Shown here: piece after piece, positions 42,578-51,722 of the stretch
Position numbering within the stretch: position 1 is the first letter of the stretch
Layout of the letters: every line of letters begins with the position of its first letter
Assembly (NCBI GenBank): GCA_963701245.1
Contig: OY969576.1
Span: forward strand, 434,001-498,000
Direction of reading: 5' to 3'
Length of the DNA stretch: 64,000 nt
From: CAWCCP01 sp963701245
GTDB lineage: Bacteria > Patescibacteriota > Saccharimonadia > Saccharimonadales > UBA4665
Position numbers and translations under genes: made by a program
Notes under the pieces: model-generated
The model's database searches: none
Seen by the model: only the letters and a program-made list of their open reading frames with translations
What the model was told of the DNA's origin: nothing

Positions 42578-43653
42578 CGATTAGTTTGATCTATCTTCCC
42601 ACCATACATCTTGCACACTTTCACTAAACTAGAAAGGAGTGAAAGTGAGATACAGGAGAATGACAGAGAAACAACTCTTAGTCTACGGGGCTAGGATTAG
42701 ATTAGGGTGGTTTCGGAAAGCTGAAGAATTAGGGAGCGTGACTGCAGCTTGTGAGTTCTACGGTATACCTAGAAGAACGTATTACTACTGGTACGCCCGG
42801 TATATTGAGAGCAGTAAACAGTTAACAAGTTTGTATGACTTGCCCAGAACACCAAAGTCACATACTGCTGATGTTGACGAAGATACCGTCAGTCTCATCG
42901 TGCAGCTCCGTTTAGGGCTTGGCTATGGCGAGGATGCACTTACGCATATATTGCAAAGAGATTACGGCGTAAACATCTCACATCATGGCGTCGGTAATGT
43001 CCTGAAGCGTGCTGGACTCCTAACGCCGAGAAAGCGACACGCTCGTCAACATCGCCGACTTAACGATTATCCCTACCAACCAGGAGAAGTCGGCCAAATG
43101 GACGTCAAACACTGGAAGCGGGCAGCCTACCAGTACGACCTCATTGACTGTGCCACCAGGATTAAGTACAAACGACTGTACCCGGGACATGATCCGACCT
43201 ATACTGTCGACTTTCTAGAGCACGCCACTCGTTTCTTTGCCCCGGCTTTCGCGTTTCAGTGCATACAAACTGACAATGGTTTGGAGTTTGTCTATGATCA
43301 CTTGCCGCAAACCAAACCAGAGACGCGAACTGTCGTACAACGTTGGCTTGATGTCCATGGTATTCGTCATGGTCGGATACCGGCTTACTCGCCGTATTTG
43401 AATGGCAGGATTGAACGCTCACATGGCGTTGACAAAGACCGCTACAAACGATTGACAACATATAGCTATGACAAATCCGAGCTACAAGCATTTCTGGTCG
43501 ACGACTGCCTGGACTACAACTTCTACCGGCCGCACAGTATGTTGGGCATGATGACTCCCGTCGAATACTTACAAAGTATACCGGGGTACGAACATGCTAA
43601 TCTAGATACAAGTGTGCTTGTTGTTTAGTGGGTGGACCCGATTAGTTTGATCT
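42578..43653. mobile_element. IS481-family insertion sequence with 15-bp target duplication
   Basis: CGATTAGTTTGATCT occurs at 42578-42592 and again at 43639-43653. The element between (42593-43638, 1046 bp) starts ATCTTCCCACC and ends GTGGGTGGACC. Its ends form an imperfect inverted repeat; the left end CCCACCATACATCTTGCACA aligns with the right end CCCACTAAACAACAAGCACA. Perfect duplications suggest a recent insertion. It landed in the end of the flippase gene at 43625-44887. Confidence 0.88.
42639..43628 (+). CDS. IS481-family transposase
   Basis: An intact 329-residue DDE transposase. N-terminal helix-turn-helix (residues ~14-60: WFRKAEELGSVTAACEFYGI, PRRTYYYWYARY), a second HTH (GVNISHHGVGNVLKRAGLL), then the integrase core with Asp in EVGQMDVKHW, Asp in IQTDNGLEF and Glu in NGRIERSHGVDKD. 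The start is uncertain: GTG 42639, GTG 42645 (5 nt after AAAGGAG, preferred spacing) or ATG 42660. It fills the element and looks functional. Confidence 0.92.
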   Translation: MKVRYRRMTEKQLLVYGARIRLGWFRKAEELGSVTAACEFYGIPRRTYYYWYARYIESSKQLTSLYDLPRTPKSHTADVDEDTVSLIVQLRLGLGYGEDALTHILQRDYGVNISHHGVGNVLKRAGLLTPRKRHARQHRRLNDYPYQPGEVGQMDVKHWKRAAYQYDLIDCATRIKYKRLYPGHDPTYTVDFLEHATRFFAPAFAFQCIQTDNGLEFVYDHLPQTKPETRTVVQRWLDVHGIRHGRIPAYSPYLNGRIERSHGVDKDRYKRLTTYSYDKSELQAFLVDDCLDYNFYRPHSMLGMMTPVEYLQSIPGYEHANLDTSVLVV

Positions 43654-44887
43654 TAATGATGTAAATAAAAGCACAAATTGCCGAGATAGCGTTACCTAAC
43701 AATATTGAAAAAGCTACCCATCCCAGTCCCTTTTTACTCCATGAATATGCAAAAAAGCATATCGAAAAAGCATAAATCGCGCTGATTATTATGAGAGGTT
43801 TTAATTTTTTTAAAATGCTGAGTACCACATTTTCAAGGACATTTATTGCGACGATCGGGCCAGCACATGCTAAAACAATAATAACTTCGGAGCCGTGTTG
43901 ATTATAGGTTTTACCGAAGATATCTAACACAAATGGGCCAATAATTGCTAAGGCGAGTGAAGCTGGAAGTATGATAATCAGTAAAAGCCTTAAGGCACGT
44001 TTAATTAGATGAAGTAATTCACGGTCTTCATATGAACCTTCGGCAAATAATGATTGAGATACGGCGTACGCAATAGAAAAAAGGACATTAGCCATCATAT
44101 ATGCCAAGTAGTAGAATCCAGCAGATGCAGAACCTAAGTTATTTAGGATAATCAGAGGGATAACTATTGTAGGTAAGATAACGAGTATGCTGGCAATATA
44201 ATTTCCGAGCGAATAGTGAAATACTTCAGCAATAATTTCTTTGTCTATCTTAAATCGCGGTGTATATGAATATTTTGTGATAAGGAAAATGATACTTATA
44301 CCCATCACGACAAATGTCGATAATCCTTGGGCGGTAAAAATACCGAATGCTCCAAAAGCGATAAGCAAGATCGGCAGAATAATTTCAATTAGACCTCCAA
44401 AAAGTCCGTCGCAAAGCAAATTAAATCCAGCTGATCTATAAGAAATGAATATAGAATCTGTGAGTAGATTAAGCGAGGCGCCAATGCAAAAAACAACAAA
44501 TAATACGTCATAGAGATCATGGTTTTTGAAAAGACCTAAACGCGGAGCAAACTTGGGTGCGAGTAGTACATAACATAGTGCAACCAAGAAAGTTCCAATT
44601 GTAACTATGACAAGGCCGGTATTAATATGTTTGTCACGATTGTGGGATTTAGGTAAGAATCGAATAAAGGTATTATTGAAGCCAAATAGTCCAATGTATG
44701 AAATAGTGATCATTGATGATACTAAAATTGACGCGATGCCTACTTGCGACGGACTGTATAAGTGAGCAACAATTAGCCAAAAAATAAAGCCAAACAGGGC
44801 CATTGTACCCGTTGAAAACATAATATAAAATGAGTTTCGAAACAGGGTTTCGTTGTAAAGCTTGTTGATATAGTTTTTCACAATCAT
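43625..44887 (-). CDS. oligosaccharide flippase (Wzx/MATE-like), copy 2, C-terminus altered by IS
   Basis: A 420-residue membrane protein with about 12 TM helices and the same N-terminal signature as copy 1 (NNTFIRFLPKSHNR). It probably flips a lipid-linked glycan. Its last residues KLIGSTH are encoded partly by the IS481 end: from the target duplication the original frame reads KLIEN and a TGA at the far side of the element. So the insertion replaced only about two to four residues after the last helix, and the protein is probably still functional. It is divergent from the secreted hydrolase gene. Confidence 0.88.
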   Translation of the reverse strand: MIVKNYINKLYNETLFRNSFYIMFSTGTMALFGFIFWLIVAHLYSPSQVGIASILVSSMITISYIGLFGFNNTFIRFLPKSHNRDKHINTGLVIVTIGTFLVALCYVLLAPKFAPRLGLFKNHDLYDVLFVVFCIGASLNLLTDSIFISYRSAGFNLLCDGLFGGLIEIILPILLIAFGAFGIFTAQGLSTFVVMGISIIFLITKYSYTPRFKIDKEIIAEVFHYSLGNYIASILVILPTIVIPLIILNNLGSASAGFYYLAYMMANVLFSIAYAVSQSLFAEGSYEDRELLHLIKRALRLLLIIILPASLALAIIGPFVLDIFGKTYNQHGSEVIIVLACAGPIVAINVLENVVLSILKKLKPLIIISAIYAFSICFFAYSWSKKGLGWVAFSILLGNAISAICAFIYIIKIKLIGSTH

Positions 44888-44981
44888 TTTCAGTCTCAGT
44901 CAGCTGTTCGTCATACTGCCGTAGTTTGAAATTATATCCTAAAAGTGATCGCAATTTATCCATTTTAGACAAGGAAGAATT

Positions 44982-46184
44982 TTGCTTAAAATACGCCACT
45001 ACATATTTAACCGCCAAATACTTACAAAAAGAAAAATATTTTATCTCGTATTTAGTGTAGTTTGTCTCGCCAGCGTAGCTGTCTTTACATATGGTCGATT
45101 TATAGATAAAGTTTCAGCACCAACTATAAAAACTGTGGCACAAAATGCCGCGTCAAATAATGCAGTGAAAAAACAGTATGGTGTGTCGCTCGGAGATACA
45201 TTGCCGTTCTTAAGTACCGAACAATTAAATACAGAATTATTAGGTATTCAAAAACTCGGTGTGACTTGGATACGAATTGATATTTCATGGGCTGATATTC
45301 AGCCGAAATCGTCGGCTCAATACGATTGGAACAATTTAGACAGAGTTATATTGACGGCCAAAGCCCATAACCTGAGAGTTTTAGGCACTATAGCGTACAC
45401 TCCACCTTGGGCTGGGGCAAAGTTGTGTAACGCTAGTGATAAATGTGAGCCCGAATCAAATGCGCAATTTGCCAATTTTGCCGCTACAGTTGCTAAAAGA
45501 TATTCTGTCATGGGTGTGCAAGACTGGGAAATATGGAACGAACCTAACCTAGCGACTTTTTGGTTGCCCGCGCCAAGCCCACACCAATACACAGAGCTAT
45601 TAAAGGCTACCTATCCAGCAATAAAACAAGTTGAACCGAATGCCACAATTATTAGTGGCGGCCTTGGAGATTTAGATAATAATCCAACAAGCGTCAATCA
45701 ACAAACGTTTCTGGCAAATATGTATAGTGACGGGGCAAAACCATTTTTCGACGCCCTGGGGTTTCATCCATACTCTTTTCCTGCCCTGCCAACCTATGTT
45801 GCAAATTGGAGCGGTTGGTCAATGATGAATGATATTCCAAATAGTATTCGCTCGATAATGACAGACAATGGTGATGCGAGTAAACGAATATGGATCACCG
45901 AGTATGGTGCACCAACCAACGGCCCTGGTGCGATTGCTACTCCTGATAACTTTAATTTAAACAATAGCCCTGATCATGTCAGTGAAGCATTACAAAGTGA
46001 AATGCTAACTCAATCAGTCAATATATACAAAAATACGCCTTGGATTGGTGGATATTTTTGGTATACCTACGAAGATTTTAGTAATAACACCTCTTCAAAT
46101 GAAAACTATTTTGGTTTGCTTCGTTCAGATGGGTCATTGAAACCGGCCTATTACGCCTATAAAAACGAAATAGAGAAAAATTAA
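44982..46184 (+). CDS. membrane-anchored GH39/GH5-like glycoside hydrolase
   Basis: A 400-residue protein. The start is TTG 44982, supported by AAGGA 6-10 nt upstream. An N-terminal TM helix (~19-41) anchors or exports it. The barrel has VTWIRIDISWADIQPKSSAQ, WEIWNEPNLATFW with the acid/base Glu, and IWITEYGAPTN with the nucleophile Glu, followed by GGYFWYTYED. These are the classic clan GH-A positions. Substrate unknown; the location beside the glycan operon suggests it cuts or remodels that glycan or a host glycan. Confidence 0.8.
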   Translation: MLKIRHYIFNRQILTKRKIFYLVFSVVCLASVAVFTYGRFIDKVSAPTIKTVAQNAASNNAVKKQYGVSLGDTLPFLSTEQLNTELLGIQKLGVTWIRIDISWADIQPKSSAQYDWNNLDRVILTAKAHNLRVLGTIAYTPPWAGAKLCNASDKCEPESNAQFANFAATVAKRYSVMGVQDWEIWNEPNLATFWLPAPSPHQYTELLKATYPAIKQVEPNATIISGGLGDLDNNPTSVNQQTFLANMYSDGAKPFFDALGFHPYSFPALPTYVANWSGWSMMNDIPNSIRSIMTDNGDASKRIWITEYGAPTNGPGAIATPDNFNLNNSPDHVSEALQSEMLTQSVNIYKNTPWIGGYFWYTYEDFSNNTSSNENYFGLLRSDGSLKPAYYAYKNEIEKN

Positions 46185-46277
46185 TACTTACTAAGGACTA
46201 ATAAATTATAAATAGTACTAAAAGTTTAAATAATTATATTAATTTAATATAATAAAGTATTAATAGGAGGGATTTAG

Positions 46278-47708
46278 ATGCAAGTATTGTCACCTTTAAA
46301 AGACTTCCTGGAGCTGTCTTATACAGAGCTAGAGACCTTAAATAAACAAGCCAGAAGTATTACCGACCCGAAACAAGCACAAGACGAGCATAGTGCTTAC
46401 TTAGAAAAAGAAGCTCGCTTAAAGGCCGTCACTGTATGTTTTTGCGATATCGAGGGTCGTTTGCATATGTTGGACTATGACAAAAACTTCCTTCTAAAAT
46501 CCCTAGAAAATCTCACATTTGATGGTTCTTCAATTAGAGGCTTTAGTGAACAACATGAATCAGATCTCAGGTTATTAATAGATTGGACAAGTTTCACCTA
46601 TTTACCGTCCGATGTTTTTGGTTCTGGTAAGGTGATAGTCTTTGCCAATGTCGCGCGCAGAGATCTTAAAGCCTATGAGGCTGATTTTAGAGGCAAGTTA
46701 CAGGCTTATTCGGCATTATTAAAAAAATCTGATGGTTATGAAGCATTTATGGCGCCAGAAATTGAAGGATTTCTGTTAGAAGGAATTGATGCAGAACAGA
46801 GGTATATTGATAATAGTAGCTTCCAGCTCATCTCAACTGGTGGCTATTTTCACTCCTTGCCACTTGATAGATTAAGGGCATTTATAGATGCGACTGCTGA
46901 AGCACAACGAGCGATGGGATTTAGAAATGAAAAAGACCACCCCGAAGTTGCGCCTGCACAATTTGAAATCAACTTTTCGTATACTGACGTCATTCGGGCG
47001 TGTGATCAAATTCTTTTATATAAACTCGTATGTCGACAAATTGCTAATCAGATGGGCATGACTGCGACGTTCCTGCCAAAGCCTACTCAAGGAATAAATG
47101 GCAGTGGTATGCACACCAACGTCTCTATCGCTAAAAATGGTACGAATGCGTTTTATGATAAAAATGGAAAAGACGGTCTTTCAAAGCTGGGTTGGAATTT
47201 TGTTGAAAAATTATTAAATAGAAGTACAGAAATATGTTTGGTGCTTAATTCAAGCGTGAACGCCTATAGACGTCTAGATCCACACTTTGAAGCACCAAAT
47301 CAAATAAAGGCCTCTGCGAATGATCGTGGTGCCATGATTAGAATACCCCTCGGTAATGAAAAAACTACTAGAATTGAAATTCGATCAGTTGCGCCGGATG
47401 TAAATCCCTACTTGCTCTTGTATACGATTATAAAAACAGGTCTCGAAGGTAAAAATACGACTGACGAAAAAACGGACAAACGACCTCGACTCCGGTTTCT
47501 GCCGAGTACTATCTACGATGCCATGCGAATTTTTAAATCGAGTGACCACATGACCGCCATAATGGGTGATGATACTAAGCAAAAATATTTAGAGTATAAA
47601 CAAGCATCGGCCTATCGAAATCCAAGAGAACTCGGTGCGACAATTAAACAATCCGAAATAATCTATCACCACGAAGTCACGAATCAATATCTATGGAATA
47701 AATTTTAG
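46278..47708 (+). CDS. glnA: glutamine synthetase, type I
   Basis: ATP-dependent amidation of glutamate. A 476-residue protein with LTFDGSSIRGFSEQHESDL (beta-grasp domain), APEIEGFLLEG, EVAPAQFEINFSYTDV (metal-binding Glu), NGSGMHTNVSIAKNG (ATP site), KASANDRGAMIRIPLG, and RIEIRSVAPDVNPYLLL. The length and order match GSI. The start has AGGAGGGATTTAG before the ATG, the strong-site class. The AT-rich 93-bp upstream gap holds no clear operator. It stands before the cyo operon, but 92 bp away and probably on its own transcript. Confidence 0.92.
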   Translation: MQVLSPLKDFLELSYTELETLNKQARSITDPKQAQDEHSAYLEKEARLKAVTVCFCDIEGRLHMLDYDKNFLLKSLENLTFDGSSIRGFSEQHESDLRLLIDWTSFTYLPSDVFGSGKVIVFANVARRDLKAYEADFRGKLQAYSALLKKSDGYEAFMAPEIEGFLLEGIDAEQRYIDNSSFQLISTGGYFHSLPLDRLRAFIDATAEAQRAMGFRNEKDHPEVAPAQFEINFSYTDVIRACDQILLYKLVCRQIANQMGMTATFLPKPTQGINGSGMHTNVSIAKNGTNAFYDKNGKDGLSKLGWNFVEKLLNRSTEICLVLNSSVNAYRRLDPHFEAPNQIKASANDRGAMIRIPLGNEKTTRIEIRSVAPDVNPYLLLYTIIKTGLEGKNTTDEKTDKRPRLRFLPSTIYDAMRIFKSSDHMTAIMGDDTKQKYLEYKQASAYRNPRELGATIKQSEIIYHHEVTNQYLWNKF

Positions 47709-47800
47709 CTACTTGAAGCCAATTATATTGTTACGTAAGTTTTGAATCGGTAAATGGTATTATGTAAGTACATTATGCTTGTTCTTGTATCGAAGTAACT

Positions 47801-48724
47801 ATGAGTAAAAAAATAAAAATAAAAGTAGTCTTCGGAATACTATTACTGCTCATATTTATTACAATTGCGGGTATATATCTAAGCCGTCAAAATATCTTGG
47901 TTTTGAATCCTGCTGGACCAATTGCGGAAAAAGAGAGAAATTTGATGTTTTTTGCACTCGGTTTGAGTCTCATTGTCATAATACCGGTGTTTGCTATGGG
48001 AATAATGATTGCCTGGAAGTACCGTGAAACAAATACCACAGCGAGTTATCGTCCAGAATGGGACCATAATCGTCTATATGAAACAGTCTGGTGGGGTATT
48101 CCGACAATCCTTATTTTAATTTTATCTATTGTTGCTTGGAATAGCAGTCACACACTTGATCCCTTCAGGCCAATTGCGTCGACTCAAAAACCACTATCAA
48201 TCCAGGTAGTAGCACTCGATTGGAAATGGCTATTTATCTATCCAGAACAGCATATTGCAACTGTAAATTTTGTTCAGTTCCCTGTTTCGGTACCAGTTAA
48301 TTTTACCATTACGTCTGATGCACCCATGAACTCACTTTGGATTCCTCAGTTGGCTGGTCAAATATACGCAATGCCCGGTATGTCTACCCAACTTCATTTA
48401 ATGGCCAGTAAAAGTGGTGATTATTACGGATCCTCTGCTAATATCAGCGGCGAGGGATTTGCGGGAATGCATTTTATCGCTCAGGCTAGTTCCCCGACAC
48501 AATTCAATCAATGGGTACAAAGTGTTAGTCAATCACCAAAAGAATTAACAGCATCATCATATAACAGTCTTGCTCAGCCTAGTCAGAATAATCCGGTTAC
48601 TTACTATGCTTTGGGGAGCCAGAACCTCTATAATTCTGTAGTACTAAAATATATGACGCCAGCAAATTCATCATATTCCGAACAAAATGCCTCTGAGAGC
48701 CAGATGGCTGGGATGGAAATGTAA
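47801..48724 (+). CDS. cyoA: cytochrome bo3 quinol oxidase subunit II
   Basis: A 307-residue subunit with three hydrophobic helices (~7-28, 48-72, 95-113) and a cupredoxin domain (~125-230). The domain keeps the quinol-type sequence (VALDWKWLFIYPEQHIATVN, MNSLWIPQLAGQIYAMPG) and lacks the Cys/His ligands of the CuA centre, so the electron donor is quinol, not cytochrome c. The usual E. coli lipobox is not seen. The end is Met-rich. The stop overlaps the cyoB start by one base (TAATG). Confidence 0.9.
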   Translation: MSKKIKIKVVFGILLLLIFITIAGIYLSRQNILVLNPAGPIAEKERNLMFFALGLSLIVIIPVFAMGIMIAWKYRETNTTASYRPEWDHNRLYETVWWGIPTILILILSIVAWNSSHTLDPFRPIASTQKPLSIQVVALDWKWLFIYPEQHIATVNFVQFPVSVPVNFTITSDAPMNSLWIPQLAGQIYAMPGMSTQLHLMASKSGDYYGSSANISGEGFAGMHFIAQASSPTQFNQWVQSVSQSPKELTASSYNSLAQPSQNNPVTYYALGSQNLYNSVVLKYMTPANSSYSEQNASESQMAGMEM

Positions 48725-50706
48725 TGGATTTGATAGCTAATATTTTTGGCAAGCTTACATTTTCGGCATTTAACAATGGTCTCATTGCTGACGGAGGTTC
48801 TGCTACCGAAGTACTAGCTGTTTTAGTGATAATTGGCGGTCTTTTTTATTTCAAAAAATGGAAATGGCTTTGGAAAGAATGGATTACGACTGTTGATCAT
48901 AAAAGAATCGGCATTATGTATCTGATAGTAGCGATAGTGATGTTATTAAGAGGTGGGGTTGATGCAGGCATGATGCGTGCCCAGCAAGCAGTATCTGTCG
49001 GTTCCAATCAGGGATTTTTAACGGCTGATCATTTTCAGCAAATCGTCTCGGCGCACGGTACGATTATGATATTTTTTGTAGCTATGGGTCTCATGTTTGG
49101 TCTCATTAACATTGTTGTACCACTGCAAATTGGATCGCGAGACGTGGCGTTTCCTAGACTAAATGCCACAAGCTTTTGGCTATTTTTCGCTGGCATGGCG
49201 CTCATAAACACCTCTTTAATCGTTGGTCAGTTTGCCGCAACGGGTTGGCTAGCCTACCCGCCATTGTCGGAACTCCATTTTAGCCCAGGCGTCGGAGTAG
49301 ATTATTGGATATGGAGTTTACAAATAGCCGGTGTCGGCAGCTTATTGGCAGGCATTAATTTTTTTGTAACGATTGTCACAATGCGCTGTCGCGGTATGAA
49401 TTTAATGAAAATGCCAATGTTTGTGTGGAGTGTGCTCTGTGCCATGGTGCTCGTAATCTTTGCTTTTCCTATTTTGACTGTCACCTTAGCATTACTATTT
49501 TTGGACCGCTTTTTGGGTATGCATTTTTTCACCGCATCCGGAGGAGGCAATCCAATGATGTATGTCAATTTGATCTGGGCTTGGGGACACCCAGAGGTCT
49601 ATATACTGATGCTGCCTGCCTTTGGGATGTATTCGGAAGTAGTTGCCACTTTTGCCCGTAAACGATTATTTGGCTATGTATCGATGGTCTGGGCACTAGT
49701 GGCAATCACTATCCTGTCCTTTAGTGTCTGGCTTCACCATTTCTTTACTATGGGGGCTGGTGCTGATGTTAATGGATTTTTTGGAATCATGACGATGGTA
49801 ATAGCCATTCCCACAGGTGTGAAAGTGTTCAACTGGTTGTTTACCCTGTATCATGGACGAATACATTTTGCCTCTCCTTTATTTTGGTTTTTCGGCTTTT
49901 TATACACTTTCACGATTGGAGGGGTTGCTGGGGTGCTTATGGGTGTTCCACCAATTGACTTTCAGCTGCATAACAGCCTGTTCTTAGTTGCTCATTTCCA
50001 TACGATGATTATAGGGGGTGCTCTTTTTGGTTACTTTGCGGGGATAACCTATTGGTTCCCTAAAGCATTTGGTTTTAAGCTAAATGAGCGCATTGGTAAA
50101 TATTCGTTTTGGTGTTGGTTAGTCGGTTTCATACTAGCCTTTGGGCCACTATATATATTGGGCTTTATGGGCGCCACTAGGCGATTAAATCATTATAGTG
50201 CGTCGCTCGGTTGGCAACCGCTGTTTATCGTTGCAGGTGTTGGCGTGGCTGTAATCGGTGTAGGACTTGGTCTCATGATGCTTAATTTGGCCTATAGTAT
50301 ATATAAACGTAAAGATAACTTAGATACTACTGGAGACCCTTGGAACGGTCGCACTCTAGAATGGTCAATTTCCTCACCGGCACCAATTTATAATTTTGCC
50401 ATTGAACCTGTAGTCAATGAACGTGATGCCTTTTGGCAATCAAAACACGATAGCTCAGTCGAAAAAGACAAAAAATACAAAGACATAGAGATGCCAAAAA
50501 ATACACCATTTGGCGTATTGATTGCGAGTGGTGCGTTTCTTATCGGTTTTAGCTTTGTGTGGCATATTTTATGGTTAGGGTTACTAGGATTAGTGATTGT
50601 TGTAGTTAGCATCGTTTCCTTAACTTCTAATGACGACAATGAGTATGTGATTCCAGCAGCTGAAGTAGAACGAATAGAATTGAAATTTCAAGGCAGAAAA
50701 TTATGA
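48724..50706 (+). CDS. cyoB: cytochrome bo3 quinol oxidase subunit I
   Basis: The catalytic subunit, 660 residues (E. coli CyoB 663). It has 14-15 helices with the haem and CuB ligands: SAHGTIMIFF (low-spin haem His), WAWGHPEVYILMLP (CuB His and the cross-linked Tyr), WLHHFFTMGAG (two CuB His), and VAHFHTMIIGGAL (both haem His). HPEVY marks an A-family oxidase with the D/K-channel Tyr. Reduces O2 to water and pumps protons. Overlaps cyoC by 4 nt. CPR genomes rarely encode haem synthesis, so haem must probably be acquired. Confidence 0.95.
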   Translation: MDLIANIFGKLTFSAFNNGLIADGGSATEVLAVLVIIGGLFYFKKWKWLWKEWITTVDHKRIGIMYLIVAIVMLLRGGVDAGMMRAQQAVSVGSNQGFLTADHFQQIVSAHGTIMIFFVAMGLMFGLINIVVPLQIGSRDVAFPRLNATSFWLFFAGMALINTSLIVGQFAATGWLAYPPLSELHFSPGVGVDYWIWSLQIAGVGSLLAGINFFVTIVTMRCRGMNLMKMPMFVWSVLCAMVLVIFAFPILTVTLALLFLDRFLGMHFFTASGGGNPMMYVNLIWAWGHPEVYILMLPAFGMYSEVVATFARKRLFGYVSMVWALVAITILSFSVWLHHFFTMGAGADVNGFFGIMTMVIAIPTGVKVFNWLFTLYHGRIHFASPLFWFFGFLYTFTIGGVAGVLMGVPPIDFQLHNSLFLVAHFHTMIIGGALFGYFAGITYWFPKAFGFKLNERIGKYSFWCWLVGFILAFGPLYILGFMGATRRLNHYSASLGWQPLFIVAGVGVAVIGVGLGLMMLNLAYSIYKRKDNLDTTGDPWNGRTLEWSISSPAPIYNFAIEPVVNERDAFWQSKHDSSVEKDKKYKDIEMPKNTPFGVLIASGAFLIGFSFVWHILWLGLLGLVIVVVSIVSLTSNDDNEYVIPAAEVERIELKFQGRKL

Positions 50707-51317
50707 GTGATGTAGCTGAACCAACAAAAGTCGGTAGCTTAGACGCTCCGTTTGATAAACAAACGAGAGCAGTATTTGGGTTCTGGGTCTATTTAATGAC
50801 TGACTGTGTATTGTTTGCCAGTCTCTTTGCGACGTACGCGGTTTTACATAGTAATACTTTCGGTGGCCCCGACGGCAAAACCATTTTTAGCCTACCTTAT
50901 GTCTTAACTGAGACAATGGCTCTATTGACGAGCAGTTTTACCTGCGGACTCGCAATGATTGCCATGCAAGCCAAAAAGGTACACAAAACAGTATTCTTTT
51001 TGGTCCTAACATTTCTTCTTGGACTCACCTTCCTATCGCTGGAACTTCATGAGTTCAGTCATTTAGTACAAACTGGAGATAGTTGGCATCGCAGCGCATT
51101 CCTATCGTCATACTTCACATTAGTTGGAACTCACGGTTTGCATATTACTATTGGTCTTATTTGGTTGCTGATCATGCTGTATCAAGTACTAGTGAGAGGA
51201 TTTACCAAAGGTGTTACTAGAAGGTTAACTATGTTTAGCATGTTTTGGCACTTCTTAGATATTGTATGGATTTTCATTTTCTCAATTGTGTATTTACTTG
51301 GAGTGGCACAACGATGA
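50703..51317 (+). CDS. cyoC: cytochrome bo3 quinol oxidase subunit III
   Basis: A 204-residue, five-helix protein: FGFWVYLMTDCVLFASLFAT, LLTSSFTCGLAMIAMQAKK, then LSLELHEFSHLVQTG with the conserved Glu and His, and VGTHGLHITIGLIWLLIM. It is a standard subunit III that stabilises the proton-pumping core. ATGA overlap with cyoB, and it overlaps cyoD by 4 nt. Confidence 0.93.
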   Translation: MSDVAEPTKVGSLDAPFDKQTRAVFGFWVYLMTDCVLFASLFATYAVLHSNTFGGPDGKTIFSLPYVLTETMALLTSSFTCGLAMIAMQAKKVHKTVFFLVLTFLLGLTFLSLELHEFSHLVQTGDSWHRSAFLSSYFTLVGTHGLHITIGLIWLLIMLYQVLVRGFTKGVTRRLTMFSMFWHFLDIVWIFIFSIVYLLGVAQR

Positions 51318-51718
51318 GCTCGCATCAAAACGCATACCCTGAAAAAACAGCCGTCATAACTCGTAGTGATACTTCTAGTTCAAAACTAAAGCTATCTACC
51401 TATGTTACGGGATATTTACTCTCCGTTGGACTTACGCTTTGCGCGTACCTGCTCGTTACCCATCAGAATAATAGTCACTACTGGTTTGTAATCACTGCAA
51501 TTGCCATACTGGCAATTATCCAATTCTTAGTGCAATTAAGTTTCTTTCTACATATTAGTTTTGCCTCCAAAGAGCGTTGGCGTATTGTGGTTCTTGTGTT
51601 TATGATAACGATCGTGTTAATTCTGGTCGTTGGTTCAATTTGGATTATGAATAATTTAAATTATCGTATGACACCGCAACAAATGAATACCTATATGCAA
51701 GATCAGGATAGTTTATAG
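51314..51718 (+). CDS. cyoD: cytochrome bo3 quinol oxidase subunit IV
   Basis: A 134-residue protein starting at ATG 51314 (ATGAGCTCG), overlapping the cyoC stop; the longer upstream frame is rejected. Three TM helices (~32-53, 60-82, 97-118) with LVQLSFFLHISFASKERWRI and WIMNNLNYRMTP, typical of subunit IV. Needed for assembly of the CuB site in E. coli. Five bases separate it from cyoE. Confidence 0.88.
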   Translation: MSSHQNAYPEKTAVITRSDTSSSKLKLSTYVTGYLLSVGLTLCAYLLVTHQNNSHYWFVITAIAILAIIQFLVQLSFFLHISFASKERWRIVVLVFMITIVLILVVGSIWIMNNLNYRMTPQQMNTYMQDQDSL

Positions 51719-51722
51719 TATT

